In this document: positions 11,224 to 21,740 of the stretch, piece after piece
Position numbering within the stretch: position 1 is the first letter of the stretch
Layout: each line of letters begins with the position of its first letter
Assembly: GCA_009801015.1 (NCBI GenBank)
Contig: VHZZ01000589.1
Location: forward strand, 76,698-100,016
From: Silene noctiflora
Taxonomy: Eukaryota; Streptophyta; Magnoliopsida; Caryophyllales; Caryophyllaceae
Reading direction: 5' to 3'
Length of the DNA: 23,319 bases
Translations under genes and position numbers: made by a program
The notes under the pieces: generated by a model
What the model was told of the DNA's origin: nothing
Seen by the model: the letters and a program-made list of their open reading frames with translations, nothing else
Database searches by the model: none

Positions 11224-14200
11224 CTAGTTTGGCGTTGCCATCTGAGTAAAACCTAGCGCAGGATCTGTCATCAGTTCTCTGGCTTCATTCAGGGCAGCAC
11301 TTGCTGCATAAATCGCCATCTTCTTTACCTGAAACAAATGGATAGAAACTTCAACCTTCTCGTATAGATCACAAGCGAAATAACCAGACTTAGGATGGAC
11401 TGTTCCTAATCCGTCATTTTGGGTCTGCAAGTCGTTGCCCTATACAATAGTACAACAGAGATCGGCAAAGAAAAGTTTTCTTTAGTACTCCGCATGTTTC
11501 AAGGAAGAGATATAAATATCCACAAACCTCCAATTTGTCTTCCTTCGATCTATGGTTTTTCGGTAGCAGACGGAACTCCTCTGTCAACTGAATGCATTGC
11601 TGAACATTCTCAGGCGATACAAAGTCCAGCGCCACTTTGATGCATGACTGGAGACAAATTTTCATCAGTTCTCTATATGGACAGTTGTGAACAAAATAAT
11701 ATGTTTTTAATTCTAGTTACTAAACTTCTGCTTTCCGAAGAAAATTGAGAGGATCCAAATAGAGAAAAGGAAACTTAAAGAGTCACAAACCATGTTCATG
11801 TTAGGCAGACTCAAAAGTCAAAACAAAGAAGCTCAATCTTAACTTGGTCAAGTATTGAATGTTCTCAAAAATATCAAACACAAAATGCGACATCCAGAGG
11901 TAGCCAAAATCCAAGAAAACTTGAAAGAGCAAATTTGCGGTTTTCTCCGAGGAAGATTCGCTCTCCTTTGGGTGCAAATACTGGTGAGTATCTTTAAGGG
12001 CATTGGTCCATGACCATAGCAAAATTCTTTTAACATTAAGGACGTTAGGCCTTGTTGGGATACAAAAATGGAGGAAAGGAGGGGAGGGGGGAAGAGGGAA
12101 GTGAAGGGGAGGAGAAGAGGGAAAATGGAGAGTGAGATTTCCCTCCAAATCATTCCTTTGTTGGAGGGAAATAAATTGCCTTGGAGGAGGGAAATGGAGG
12201 GATCCAATTTCGCTCCCCTCCAAATCTCTTATCCCTCCACCTCCATTTGGTTAAAGAAACAAAGGAATTCATATCCCTCCAAATCCCTCCCTTCCCTTTC
12301 CCTCCAAATCCCCCAATCCAAAGTCCAAACATACCCTTTGGATAGCAAAAGTGGAGGGAAAGGGAAGGGAGGGGAGGGGGAAGGAGGGAAGGGAAAGGGA
12401 GAGAAGGGAAGGGGAAGGGGGAATGAGGCCAGGGTGTTTGGATACAATTTCCCTCCAAATTTTACCTATTGTGAAGAGATTTTGATTAGGCTTGAAGGAG
12501 GGAAATTGGATCCCTCCAAATCTCTATCCCTCCATTTCCCTCCAACCTCATTTGCTACCAAACAAAGGATTTTAAATGTCCTACTCTCCCTCCCTTTCTT
12601 TTCCCTAAAAAATCCCTCAATCCAAATTCCAATCACACCCTTAAAGTTAAAACTAACAAGTAACAAGCATATAAAATAAAAAGCTAATAACACATTCAAG
12701 GTGTTGCGTAAGGGCTACAAGATGTACTGAATAAATCCAACAAGCTCATTTGATCCATTATACCTATCACTCAAGGACTGAACCCGCTTCATTTGCTGAC
12801 AAAATCTTGATCTAGATAGTAAAATCGTATGATCCAAAGAGCCATGACCAATCCAATCTTAGGTGAGACTTAAGTTTTTTGGATCTTGAGTAGAATCCTA
12901 ATGAGGTTCAACTATCCTACAGCATAACAATCTAAATCTATACGACTAGGCAGTAGAAAATATTTGTACAAATAGAATTTCTTTCAAACATGTAAACAAT
13001 GATGTTACTAAAAGAATTTCTGGCGCACAACCTTGCAGTCCATACAGAATTTTCCATTTTCAGCGCAGGGGAGAGACTCTTTAGTGGACATGCAAGACTT
13101 ATACTCATAAATAACAATGACAAAGGTCTGTTTAGTGGATATTATGGAGGAACTTACTAGTCTATTTCTCACTTGATGTGGACATCCAGCGGGAATGAAA
13201 ACAGCCTCACCAAGATGTTGCTCAAATGTCCAAGGTTCAACATCTGCAACAACAAAAAATCCGACAGAATTGAGATGTGTGATGGGACTGTTGGCAGAAA
13301 GCAGCAACCATAGTAAGGAAAAAATATACTTACCAAACTCTTCCTTCAGCTGTTTCTTATGCTTCTCACTCAAATAGAAGGTTTGATCATGGATAGGATG
13401 AATGACCTAAGTACATAAAAGGTGAAAGTTCACAACTAAGGAAACAAGTATACAAACACTTATACCGTCTACTGACAAGGTTAAACCGTTCATTACAATG
13501 GCTTTCAAGTCATAAAACATAACCCAGCCATATGTTCACTTGAATGTTATTTTACATAGCGATGGCCAAGCCTCTAATTAGTCTTTGCTTATGTGTGCCT
13601 CAATCAATGACTCAAAACCAGAGGGAGGGGTCTTTGACATTTGTTAACAAGTAGTCTTTTCACATTTAAGAAAATGTAACATAGTTTTTCGTGATATGAT
13701 TAGCTTATTGACATTTGACACAACCCCCACCTACAAGATGTGTACTTTAATAAGCCTTTAACGAAGAGAAAATCAGAATGAGTCCTACAGGCCCACAAAG
13801 CTTACAGATTTGAGAGGAAGGTTATTGATGTGGCGAAATTCCTGATGGTGTTTTCTCAAATATTCTACAATTTTAGGAACATCTTCCCTTCGGAATATGT
13901 CCCAGACAGCGCCTCCATAGGCCTTAGTTCCATCTAAGCTGTTCTGTTCAAACACTGAATCCTGCTGTCCACTGAAGTTCGGAACTTCTGAAGCACAGCT
14001 TCGATTATTTGCATAATCAGCTTCTCCAGCGCACGGAAGTTCTTCAATAGCAGAATTACAACCAACATCCGACTTTTGTAGAGCATCAGTTCTACAACTT
14101 GGTGAAGAAGAAGATACTTCAGTTACTTTTTCTCCTTTCAGTTTGTGTACACTCTTTTGCTTCCGTGAGTCATCAATTGATGTTGTATGCATTAACACAT

Positions 14201-17200
14201 TAACCTACGAAGAGAAAAAACAAGACATTGGACAAGGGAATCTCACAAATAATCTTGCTGAGTTGATAATATTTGGTCAAATAATCCCCCCCTTCGTAAT
14301 GCATTTTTTTTCAGTAACAGTGATTTATCCATTTGAATATACAAATTCCCGTATCAGACAATCTTGTGATAAGATTACCATGATCATGACCCATAGTATG
14401 GTACTTCCTCCCATCTTTAATGTTATCTACTTCTCCCACACTTCTATTTTTAGGGTTAAAGTTATCAAACTTTGACCATAAATAAGTTGAAAAACCAAAA
14501 AATATTACTACATAAAACAAAAATATTTAGATTTGTCATCAAAAAATCTTTCACAAAATATACTTTTCAACAAAAAATTGGGTTATGCTCTTTCAGGGAC
14601 GAGTTTTCACAAAGTATACTTTTCAACAAAATATACAAATCATCATGGGAGGGACTAGGGAGTATTTACTACTCCATTTATTTTTATTTTAAAATGGGAT
14701 AACAGGTATATGAGTAAGGATTTAAGTAGAACTGGGTTGGTCACACATTATGTTACACTACTCCGGATCTCTAAATTTAATCACAGAGCTCTATGATTAG
14801 AGATCCGGAGTAGTTCAACGCATCCACAAAGGAGGATAATAATTAGAGAGCCTGAATAGTCAACATATCCACAAAGGTGTCTAAGTGTATACTTTAGTTT
14901 CAAGTATAATTTAAATTTGGCCTAGGACTTCAGGTCTGACATCATTTGGCCATCTTGAAGAACCAAAGAATTATTCAGTTCGGCAATCCAAGTGTACTTG
15001 TAGCATTTCTGAGAACATCCTTCCTGAGTCCTGACCTGTTTTTCTATGTTAGGTTATAGCATAATTAAATAGGTTGATAATCAATATCAATTTTGACGCG
15101 ATTCGCCACATATCGATAGAAGACAATTTGTGAACAGAAAGAAAACTGAGACATTTATCTGAGAATGTCAAAAATAAGGAATAAAATCATTACCGCATCA
15201 GATATATCACAATGCAATTTCGTCACTGAATCGCCATTGCCAAGCTCTTCCTTGTGCCCATATGCAATATAAGTTTTGGGTCCTAAATCTGGCTTTGGAG
15301 TACCATCAGGGATTTTCGAGGTAAGATTGAGGATACCAGAATCAGGATGAGTATAATCACTATAAGGAAGCATCATTATGAACTCAGAATTATGTCTTGG
15401 CATGCATTCTCCAAAGGAATTTGAAGCAGGCCAATCCTTCAGTTTTAAAATCTCTGGCCAACCATTACTGTGTAAGCGACCTTCAACGTAACCCTTAAAA
15501 AACTGATAAATATCAATCTCCACCTACAAAAAATGGAGATAGAGGTTGTGGTTAATGGCTATAAAATGACATACTCCATGTGAGGATACAATTAATTGCT
15601 TATTGTAGTTATCATCAAGCACAAACTGTGAAGAAAAATTTCAAGTAGTGGCAGAGAGGGACTAATTGTCAGAACGGTTCTAATACTAAATTCTGAAATC
15701 ACGATATTCTGAAATCCAAGTGGGGATACTATTCTGGAAAGACAAGAGTTATTTGATCAAGCAAACTGATAGTAAATTTTACACAGGTAGGGGAAAGAGA
15801 ACGTAAGAATGCCCTAAGTTTAGACATACAACTCAAGTAAAGTATGTCACAATAACTCTGAGAGTAGATTATATAGATTTACCACCTGCAGTTGGTACAT
15901 CTACGGTCTATCGGCATACTTTATTATATTCTCCCCTCTATTTTTTTTTAGGGAAATGATAAATACAACCCTTAGGGCTGTATCTAAGAAACTAAAAGAG
16001 GAAAGAAATTACTAATATATGCATTAATTGCATGGGTGAATGTGTAATTTAGTTGTTAATTCCAAAATTACTACCAAATTTGGAAGGTTTTTAATGCTTA
16101 AATACAACCCTAAGGGCTGTATTTATCATTACCGTTTTTTTTATATATATGACATTCTCACATTTTGAGACACTCACTAGTCACTCCTCTCTTCAATATA
16201 TCTGAAAAGATATAGGAGAAAATATTATGAAAAGTATACTCATAGGAAAACTCTTACCATAAGGAATTTAATGGTATAATTTTTACTATAATTTTAGACT
16301 ATTTTTTTGTAAAAGTTGGGATCAAAGACTCACCTTGGAAAACCAAAAGGTAAAAAAATTGGAGGGAGTGACAAATATGTGATCCACAATTTTCCAAAAG
16401 TGAAAAAGGGTGCTACAATATCATATCACACTTTCAAAACCACCATCATACCTTGAAAGCATTTCACGTACCTCACACCAGTCCAGACAATCAATTGCCT
16501 TAACGTCAAGAGTTTCCTCCTTGAGTATCTTTTTGGCTCCTCTGAAAGCCCTGAACATAACCATTGGCTCCCAACTCAATCCGGAAGCTTTTTTCAAAAC
16601 ATCCCTAACAATTACAGGCTCACCTCGCCTCCAATGCCTTTGAAAATGATCAATTTGGACGTCATCAATATCCATAGCACTTGGACAGTAAAGAAAGTTA
16701 TCATTCGTATCGTCCCTTGAAGCTGCCTTTCTTATATCTTGGGATCTTCCTTCAACGCCCGAAGACAATGTTTTTGGGCAAAGATGACACTCCAGACCAC
16801 TATCCTTGTCAGCAAAATTATAATCAGTGGTGACCTCATCAATGCTTTTTATCAGGTTACTAACCCAATCAGGTTCGAAGATTCGTCTTAGTTCTAGCAT
16901 GTGAAGTCCACAACCACCAAATGCTTTCAGAGGACAAGGAATTCTGCCGTCTATGGAGGTTTTCCAACAAAATCTACTGGGTAGACACTTCCCAACTTCA
17001 GATTCTGGAGCATTCCTTGTTTTAGAGACATCAGGAATCTCGTCCTTAACTGTCGTACCATGAAACAACAAATTTTCCCTGAGCCTTTGACATGAAGAGT
17101 CGGCTTCAACGCCATCAGATATTGAACCTTCTCTTAGTTCTTGACAGCAGGATAGACACAGATCATAAGAACAAACAGGATTGGGGCAGCTTCGATGCAC

Positions 17201-20200
17201 ATTTACAATGGAAGTACTGCAATTATCGCTGCCAATTGAGATTATAAATGTATGTTGTCAATTGAGACATCTAACCAAGAAGAACTAAGGACAGGTACTT
17301 TGCTACACTTTCAAGAAAAAAGAAGAGACCGTAGAAGGTCAAGCAAGACATAGGCAAATGGTACTAAATTACTAATTAAGAAAAGGGAAAGAGTGAAAGG
17401 CTATTTTGTCAGGCTGCAGTAACAGAAAAATTATCTTCAAAGGTATCAAAACACGTCATATACATAAATAAAACATGGCGCTTTATTAATTTAATCAGCA
17501 AGTGCACATACCAGTATACTCTGTCATCCACATCAAGACTGGTCTTCCTTATGTCCTCTTGTTTAATAGGTTTGCCTGCACATAAGCGAAAATAAATAAA
17601 GATAACTCGATGCTTGAATTAAACTGGCCATTAAACAAGATCTAAATCAATATAAATTACAATGCTTTTTTTCTTTTCTCAACTGTGTCCCTAAGCATGT
17701 CTCCATCACAACACATTGCTTTGATATAGATTAAGCATCGACAGAAGAGTATACCTAGTATTCTAGCTTCTTCATCTAACTCGGATTTTTGTTCCTCTTG
17801 TATGTGTCTTAGAAGGGGGTTGATTTTCCGCATCAAGTAAAGTAATCTCTCTAACTTGACCTTACTATTAGTTCCTTTACAACTGGCCTACAAACATCAA
17901 ACTTATCATGTGTCACACTCTCGTACAAAATTAGTAAAAAAAATTATGAAATGAAGAGACGAAGAGCAGAAGAAGTGCTTGCACCTCCAAAACTAGGCTA
18001 TCCTGGAGACAGTATCTACAATTGCAGTTGCCACGACAGAAAGGGCATGCCTCCTGCACTTCCTTCATTGTTTTTCCAGGATACCTGATTCATTGTGCTT
18101 TATTTTGAGACAGAACATTAAACTAGTCGATCAACAATGGTAGCAACAAAACGTTAAGATTCAGATAATCTCAACAACAAATTAATACGATTATCAAAAT
18201 GACATGCTTACTTATTCAAATGATTATAAATAAATAAGCTAGATAAACTAGCTTCTATAGTAACTACGAAATTTATCTAGTCTACAAAATCCCTTCAATG
18301 AAACAACGAATTTTTCATTATGATAAGCTAACATAATTTTTCACTTGAAAAATAAAGACATACTCTAGTTTATAGTACATTACCATTTTTCAAGGCACTG
18401 GTAGCAGTAACGTTTCTTTTTGCAATGTAAGCAGGAGACAACATCATCTTTATCTTTATCACAATTTTGGCACTGATGACACATCGAAGTTTGCTCTTTT
18501 TTCAGGGCGTTGACTTCCTGAACAATATATCTTATCAGAATAACTACAATCCAAGTCGTAGACTTGTACAGTGTACTCGATATATAGCTACATACTTTCA
18601 AGTTGAACATGAAAGAAATAACAACCCAGCTGAAGAACATGAACGGCAGTATTCAATCTAGTTTCATGCCTATCACCAAACTGCATCATGGCAACAACAG
18701 CATTACCCAAATGCCTGAACAGCTCCCGCTTGTTGCAGGTTAAGGGGAAGCCTTGCCCTTGTGTTAAAAAATAAATAGGCCGTTAGCAGAAATAAAATTA
18801 CATCACAATGCATTTCATGATACACGAAGCGTAAAGGGTTTATTAGCCATTTTGCCTTATTACAAAAAAATGAAACAAAGAATCAGAAACACGGGTTCTC
18901 ATGAAATCTTAGCCATCAAGGTATGACGAAAAAATCTTTGTCACAAGCTAGCTTGCCAATTGCCATCGACTTTTTCAGAATCAGTCGTGGTCATTAATCA
19001 AACATCTTACTTTGAGTAATTAACATCAATCCACAGGTCTTTCACGATTGATTCACTTATATCTTCCAATAAAACTGTTTTCATAGCTATATCTTATTCG
19101 GTTCTTACCAGTCCTACATAACTAACTGAAGCTATGAACTTGCAATGAAAAAAAATTATCATGAGAGCTAAAGATATAAACTAATAAACTATCATAACCA
19201 TCTAGTTTCCATAGCCCTCCTCTAAACCTCCTAAACCCTGCATATTAATATACACCAAACAAAGTTACTATCATTTTTCCAGGAAGTTTTACCTCGGGCG
19301 TATCATTTGCTCCCATTTGGTAGTTAGCAGCCTTTCTCCTAGGCCTCAGCTTTTCAACTTTTGTTCTGAGCAGATTCTTACTATCATCGGCTTGACAACG
19401 TCTAGACTCCAGAGGAAATGCCACAAAGCTTCCCGTATCCTTCTCCACAGTCAACCTACTTTTTCCAGCCCCTGAGCTCACAACTTTATGAAGTACCCCA
19501 CCAACAAGAATCACTCTTTTGTTTTTAATTCCTTTAGGCCGTCCACGCTTCTTTCTCCGGGGAAAATGAGTTTTAACTGTATTAACCAACTTAACATCTG
19601 TCTCATTCGCGCCGTCTTCAAAAACTAGCTTTTCAGTTGAACCATCAAGCTTTCCAAGATCTTCGTTATCACTCTGAACCATTTCACTTCCAGCAGCCTC
19701 ACTTGCTTGTTCTGATGCACCTTCTATAGCTCCCTCACATTTCATCTTCTTAGAGCCCTTGAGTCGCCCATGCTTCTCTACCTTCTTTTCCAGCTCTACC
19801 CCTCTCTCGGTAGCTACAAGCATAGCCTTCCTAGTCTTTGAACCCTTGGGCCGCCCACGCTTCTTTACCTTATTCTCCGACTCTACCCCTCTCACAGCAG
19901 CTACAACCATAGCATTACTATTAATAAAACCCTTGGGATGCCCAAGCTTCTTTACCTCCTTTCCAAACTCTTCCCCAGTCTCAGCAACCTCCATAACATC
20001 CTTCTTCATCTTCCCTAAGCCCTCTAACCTACCGTTTTCGTTCGAGCTCATTTTATTCGAATCATCCCCTTCTCCATCCTCATTGGGGAAGTCAAAAACC
20101 GTCAATGCACAACCACTAGCATTGGCTCCATCATCGACCTTCCCAAAATCTGTACTAACCCCATTGCTCAACACTAGATCACATTTTGTCTTATTTTTCG

Positions 20201-21740
20201 AACCCTTTGGCCGTCCTCGTCTCTTTACCTTTTCCTCAAGCTTCCCTCCACCCTCAGCATCCTCCATAGCTTTCTTCTTTCTCTTCTTTAAACCCTTGAC
20301 CCTACCATTTTTCTTCTCGGTAACTTCTCCAGCCTCATTAGGAGAAACAACACCGATTTTAATCTCATTAGGAGAAACAACCAATTCCCAACCATTGATA
20401 TACCCTTTATCACAAACCTCACCACCCTCATGCTCTATCGAGTCACTTCTAGATTCATTTATCCTCTCTGCCTCCTTCACGAGCCCTTTCCCATCCTCCT
20501 CATCCTTCTTTCTCTTCTTCAAACTCCTAACCCTGCCATTTCGACTCCCACCCCCTTTTCTACCCTCATTGTAAGAACCAACCACCATTAATGCACAAAC
20601 AATGACCCCTTCCCCTCCCACTTCCCTCCCACCACCTGGACCACCCTCATGACTCAACCCTACACCACTAACCTCACCACAACTCACTTTCGGCTTATTC
20701 TTTGACCCCTTTGGTCGCCCTCCACTAACCTCACCACAACTCACTTTCGGCTTGTTCTTCGACCCCTTTGGCCGTCCTAGCTTCTTCTTTGCAGTCACCA
20801 CCTCATTACCACCACCTGAAAAAACAACCAGCTCGCCTCCACGACACAAAATCTCATCTTTTTCCCCATTTCCAATGACAGGCATTCCGCTTTTACCCTC
20901 AATACCCCCCTCATCTTGCTCACTATCAGACTCAAACAACTGCCTAACCCGCTTACTAACATCCTGAAATCCATCTCCTCTACCTTCCACAATCACACCA
21001 CTCTCATTCCCACCCACATTCACAAACTCACCACCATCCAAATTCCCATTTTGCCCCTGAAATCCAACCCCTTCACCACCATTATCTCCGCCCACACAGC
21101 TCAGATTACCAATTTGCCCCTGAAATTGAATTCCTTCACCCTTACCTCCACCCATTAAACCCTCCTTCACATCCTCAACACCACCACTTAAATTACCATT
21201 TTGCCCCTGAATTTCAATTCCATCACCATTAACTCCACCCAAATTACCAAATTTCCCCTGAATCTCAACTCCTTTACCATTACCACCACCCACTAAACCC
21301 ACCTCCTTCACACCCTTACCATTATCCAAATTACCATTTTGCCCCTGAATTTCAACTCCTCCACCACCACCCTTGATCAAACTTTTCTTAGTCTTAGACC
21401 CCTTAGGTCTACCCCTTTTCCTTTTTTGCCCCTGACCCGCCATTTCTTCTCCTCCAATTCCCCCAAAGTTTGTATCTTTCCTCCCCTCACTTAAACCGCC
21501 ACCAAGGGCAGAATCGTCATTTCCTCCTTCCCCTGATACCTTTATTCCTCCACCAAGGGCAAAACCGTCATTTCCATCACTACCCACATCACCTAACAAC
21601 AACCCCATAATATCTTCCCCTTCACTAAACACACCCCACTCATTAACATTCCCTCCACCACCTCCACCTCCACCTCCGCCGCCGTCTCCTCCACCGTTCG
21701 CCGGCGAGCTGAAATCTAATAGAGGCCGGTAAGGCTCCAT
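11224..21740 (-). CDS. JmjC histone demethylase, KDM3/JHDM2 class (JMJ25-like), 12 exons, complete
   Basis: Fe(II)/2-oxoglutarate dioxygenase expected to remove methyl groups from histone H3 lysine 9 in the nucleus. Exons on the minus strand: 21740-19293, 18517-18384, 18084-17985, 17887-17755, 17575-17512, 17228-16472, 15523-15194, 14204-13806, 13406-13334, 13243-13158, 11647-11528, 11328-11224; all GT-AG and phase-consistent, 1582 aa plus TAG. Domain order: Gly-rich start (16-30), QGQxGNL repeats (129-238), AT-hooks (110-739), RING-like zinc finger (Cys829, 832, 845, 848, 854, 857, 874, 877 and further Cys), a second Cys-rich segment (YCDNC... [15 protein letters not shown], from about 959), then JmjC. 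Iron ligands His1316 and Asp1318 (LHCD) and His1502 (GCPHQVRN) are all present, so an active enzyme is expected. The acidic/Ser-rich insert in exon 8 between the HxD motif and the last His is usual for this plant family. Which Arabidopsis member it matches (IBM1/JMJ25, JMJ26, 27 or 29) cannot be settled here; the AT-hook exon argues against a simple IBM1 orthologue. Confidence 0.95.
12048..12640. mobile_element. 593-bp compound MITE with strong purine/pyrimidine strand bias, demethylase intron 10
   Basis: TTA flanks it (12045-12047, 12641-12643). It contains two related starts, GGCCTTGTTGGGATACAA (12048) and GGCCAGGGTGTTTGGATACAA (12427), and two related ends, AATCCAAAGTCCAAACATACCC (before 12340) and the CCAAATTCCAATCACACCC end at 12640, so it appears to be two tandem copies of one Tourist-type family. 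The body is made of GGAGGG/CCCTCC words that can pair across the element. It sits between the exon with the third iron ligand and the next JmjC exon. Confidence 0.65.
12353..12423 (+). repeat. 71-base uninterrupted purine tract, G-quadruplex-capable
   Basis: Every base is A or G, with many runs of three to five G. The gene is read from the other strand, so the G-rich strand is the template and the pre-mRNA carries a CU-rich tract. Such DNA can form G-quadruplex or triplex structures. Confidence 0.9.
14404..14662. mobile_element. Stowaway-like element with an internal direct repeat, demethylase intron 7
   Basis: TA flanks (14402-14403, 14663-14664) bracket ends CTTCCTCCCAT and, reversed, CTCCCTAGTCCCTCCCAT; the left end seems to have lost about 8 bases. 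Inside, AAACTTTGACCATAAAT is typical of plant mariner-derived MITEs. A 26-base direct repeat (14550-14575 and 14606-14631, one mismatch) lies in its right half. Confidence 0.5.
14761..14810. mobile_element. 50-bp hairpin flanked by TA, mini-Stowaway-like, in demethylase intron 7
   Basis: Perfect 14-base inverted ends, CTCCGGATCTCTAA and its complement, enclose a 22-base centre, with TA at 14759-14760 and 14811-14812. The TA flanks and CTCC ends fit a severely shortened mariner/Stowaway derivative. Alternatives: a simple palindrome with structural effect in the pre-mRNA. Confidence 0.7.
15951..16134. mobile_element. MITE with 9-bp flanking repeats (Mutator-type), demethylase intron 6
   Basis: A 184-bp element with long terminal inverted repeats: 33 of 38 bases match between the left end (starts GGGAAATGATAAATACA) and the reversed right end (starts CGGTAATGATAAATACA). 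Each arm also carries an inner palindrome CCCTTAGGG or CCCTAAGGG. TTTTTTTTA lies on both sides (15942-15950 and 16135-16143), fitting a 9-bp target duplication as made by Mutator-like elements. The low complexity of that duplication leaves its exact edges uncertain. Confidence 0.75.
17985..18517 (-). other. RING-like zinc finger exons (exons 2-3) of the demethylase
   Basis: Exons 18517-18384 and 18084-17985 encode MCHQCQNC, then [21 protein letters not shown], then [14 protein letters not shown]. This Cys spacing with the WYPG link is the usual zinc finger of plant KDM3-type demethylases. The intron between them splits the Trp861 codon after two bases. Confidence 0.88.
18596..18757 (-). other. 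Possible hidden or alternative exon in demethylase intron 1
   Basis: On the minus strand a T-rich tract ending in AG at 18758 precedes 162 bases that end at a strong donor, AAA|GTATGT. One frame is open throughout and extends past the donor (contains [18 protein letters not shown]). In the frame that the main exon 1 donor would impose, it meets a stop after five codons, so simple inclusion would truncate the protein before the zinc finger. I do not recognise the peptide. It may be a cryptic or poison exon, or a gene relic. Confidence 0.35.
20665..20778 (-). repeat. 57-bp tandem duplication of an AT-hook unit
   Basis: Copy A 20665-20721 and copy B 20722-20778 abut exactly and differ at 4 of 57 bases. 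Each encodes 19 residues, [19 protein letters not shown]. The length keeps frame, so the event added one full AT-hook to the protein. Three of the four differences I read are silent third-position changes in the minus-strand codons. Confidence 0.92.
21027..21356 (-). repeat. Coding minisatellite: five QGQxGNL units
   Basis: Five diverged copies of a Gly-rich unit with the core (I/F)QG(Q/K)xGNL occur at about residues 131, 160, 177, 206 and 227 of the demethylase. At the DNA level the core reads on the plus strand as variants of ATTACCATTTTGCCCCTGAA. Spacing varies (29, 17, 29 and 21 residues), with Gly/Asn/Val-rich linkers between. I know of no domain with this pattern; it looks like a low-complexity, repeat-expanded, disordered segment. 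Confidence 0.8.
21651..21695 (-). repeat. Poly-glycine trinucleotide tract
   Basis: A run of CCA/CCT/CCG triplets on the plus strand encodes Gly-rich residues 16-30 of the demethylase, broken only by one Asp. It is a microsatellite-like tract, probably variable in length between alleles. Confidence 0.8.

Larger units (their letters stand above)
11528..16650 (-). other. JmjC catalytic domain, spread over exons 6-11
   Basis: The domain begins near the end of exon 6 ([18 protein letters not shown]) and runs through QFFKGY and WPASNSF (exon 7), TKLHCD with the first two iron ligands (exon 7), [12 protein letters not shown] (exon 9), [12 protein letters not shown] with the third iron ligand (exon 10) and [15 protein letters not shown] (exon 11). 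About 1.95 kb separates the first two ligands from the third, and a further 1.5-kb intron separates exon 10 from exon 11. Confidence 0.9.
19515..21425 (-). other. AT-hook array inside demethylase exon 1
   Basis: Six intact GRPKG cores (residues 110, 322, 341, 509, 629 and 733 of the 1582-aa protein) and two decayed ones (GHPKG at 600, GRLKG at 658) sit in basic surroundings such as [11 protein letters not shown] and [14 protein letters not shown]-hooks bind the minor groove of AT-rich DNA, so this part probably anchors the demethylase to chromatin. Three further basic patches (near 402, 479 and 570, of the type NGR..GLKKRKK) share the spacing but lack the Pro and may be older, decayed units. 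Between hooks the sequence is acidic or Gly-rich and looks disordered. Confidence 0.9.

Noticed and set aside
12068-12679. 203-codon open frame on the plus strand, plus overlapping minus-strand frames
   Set aside because: All lie inside the purine-rich MITE; the peptides are only EGGKGKG-type or PFPSLP-type low complexity caused by the repeat.
17200-17228. Alternative demethylase exon 6 acceptor 12 bases downstream (TTGCAG|TACTTCC)
   Set aside because: It would remove the DNCS residues of the conserved YCDNC zinc-binding motif; the acceptor before 17228 keeps it and keeps phase.
19759-20574. 271-codon open frame on the plus strand
   Set aside because: It is the antisense of demethylase exon 1; its Ser/Pro/Phe-rich content follows from the GRPKGSK and Glu/Lys codons on the real strand.
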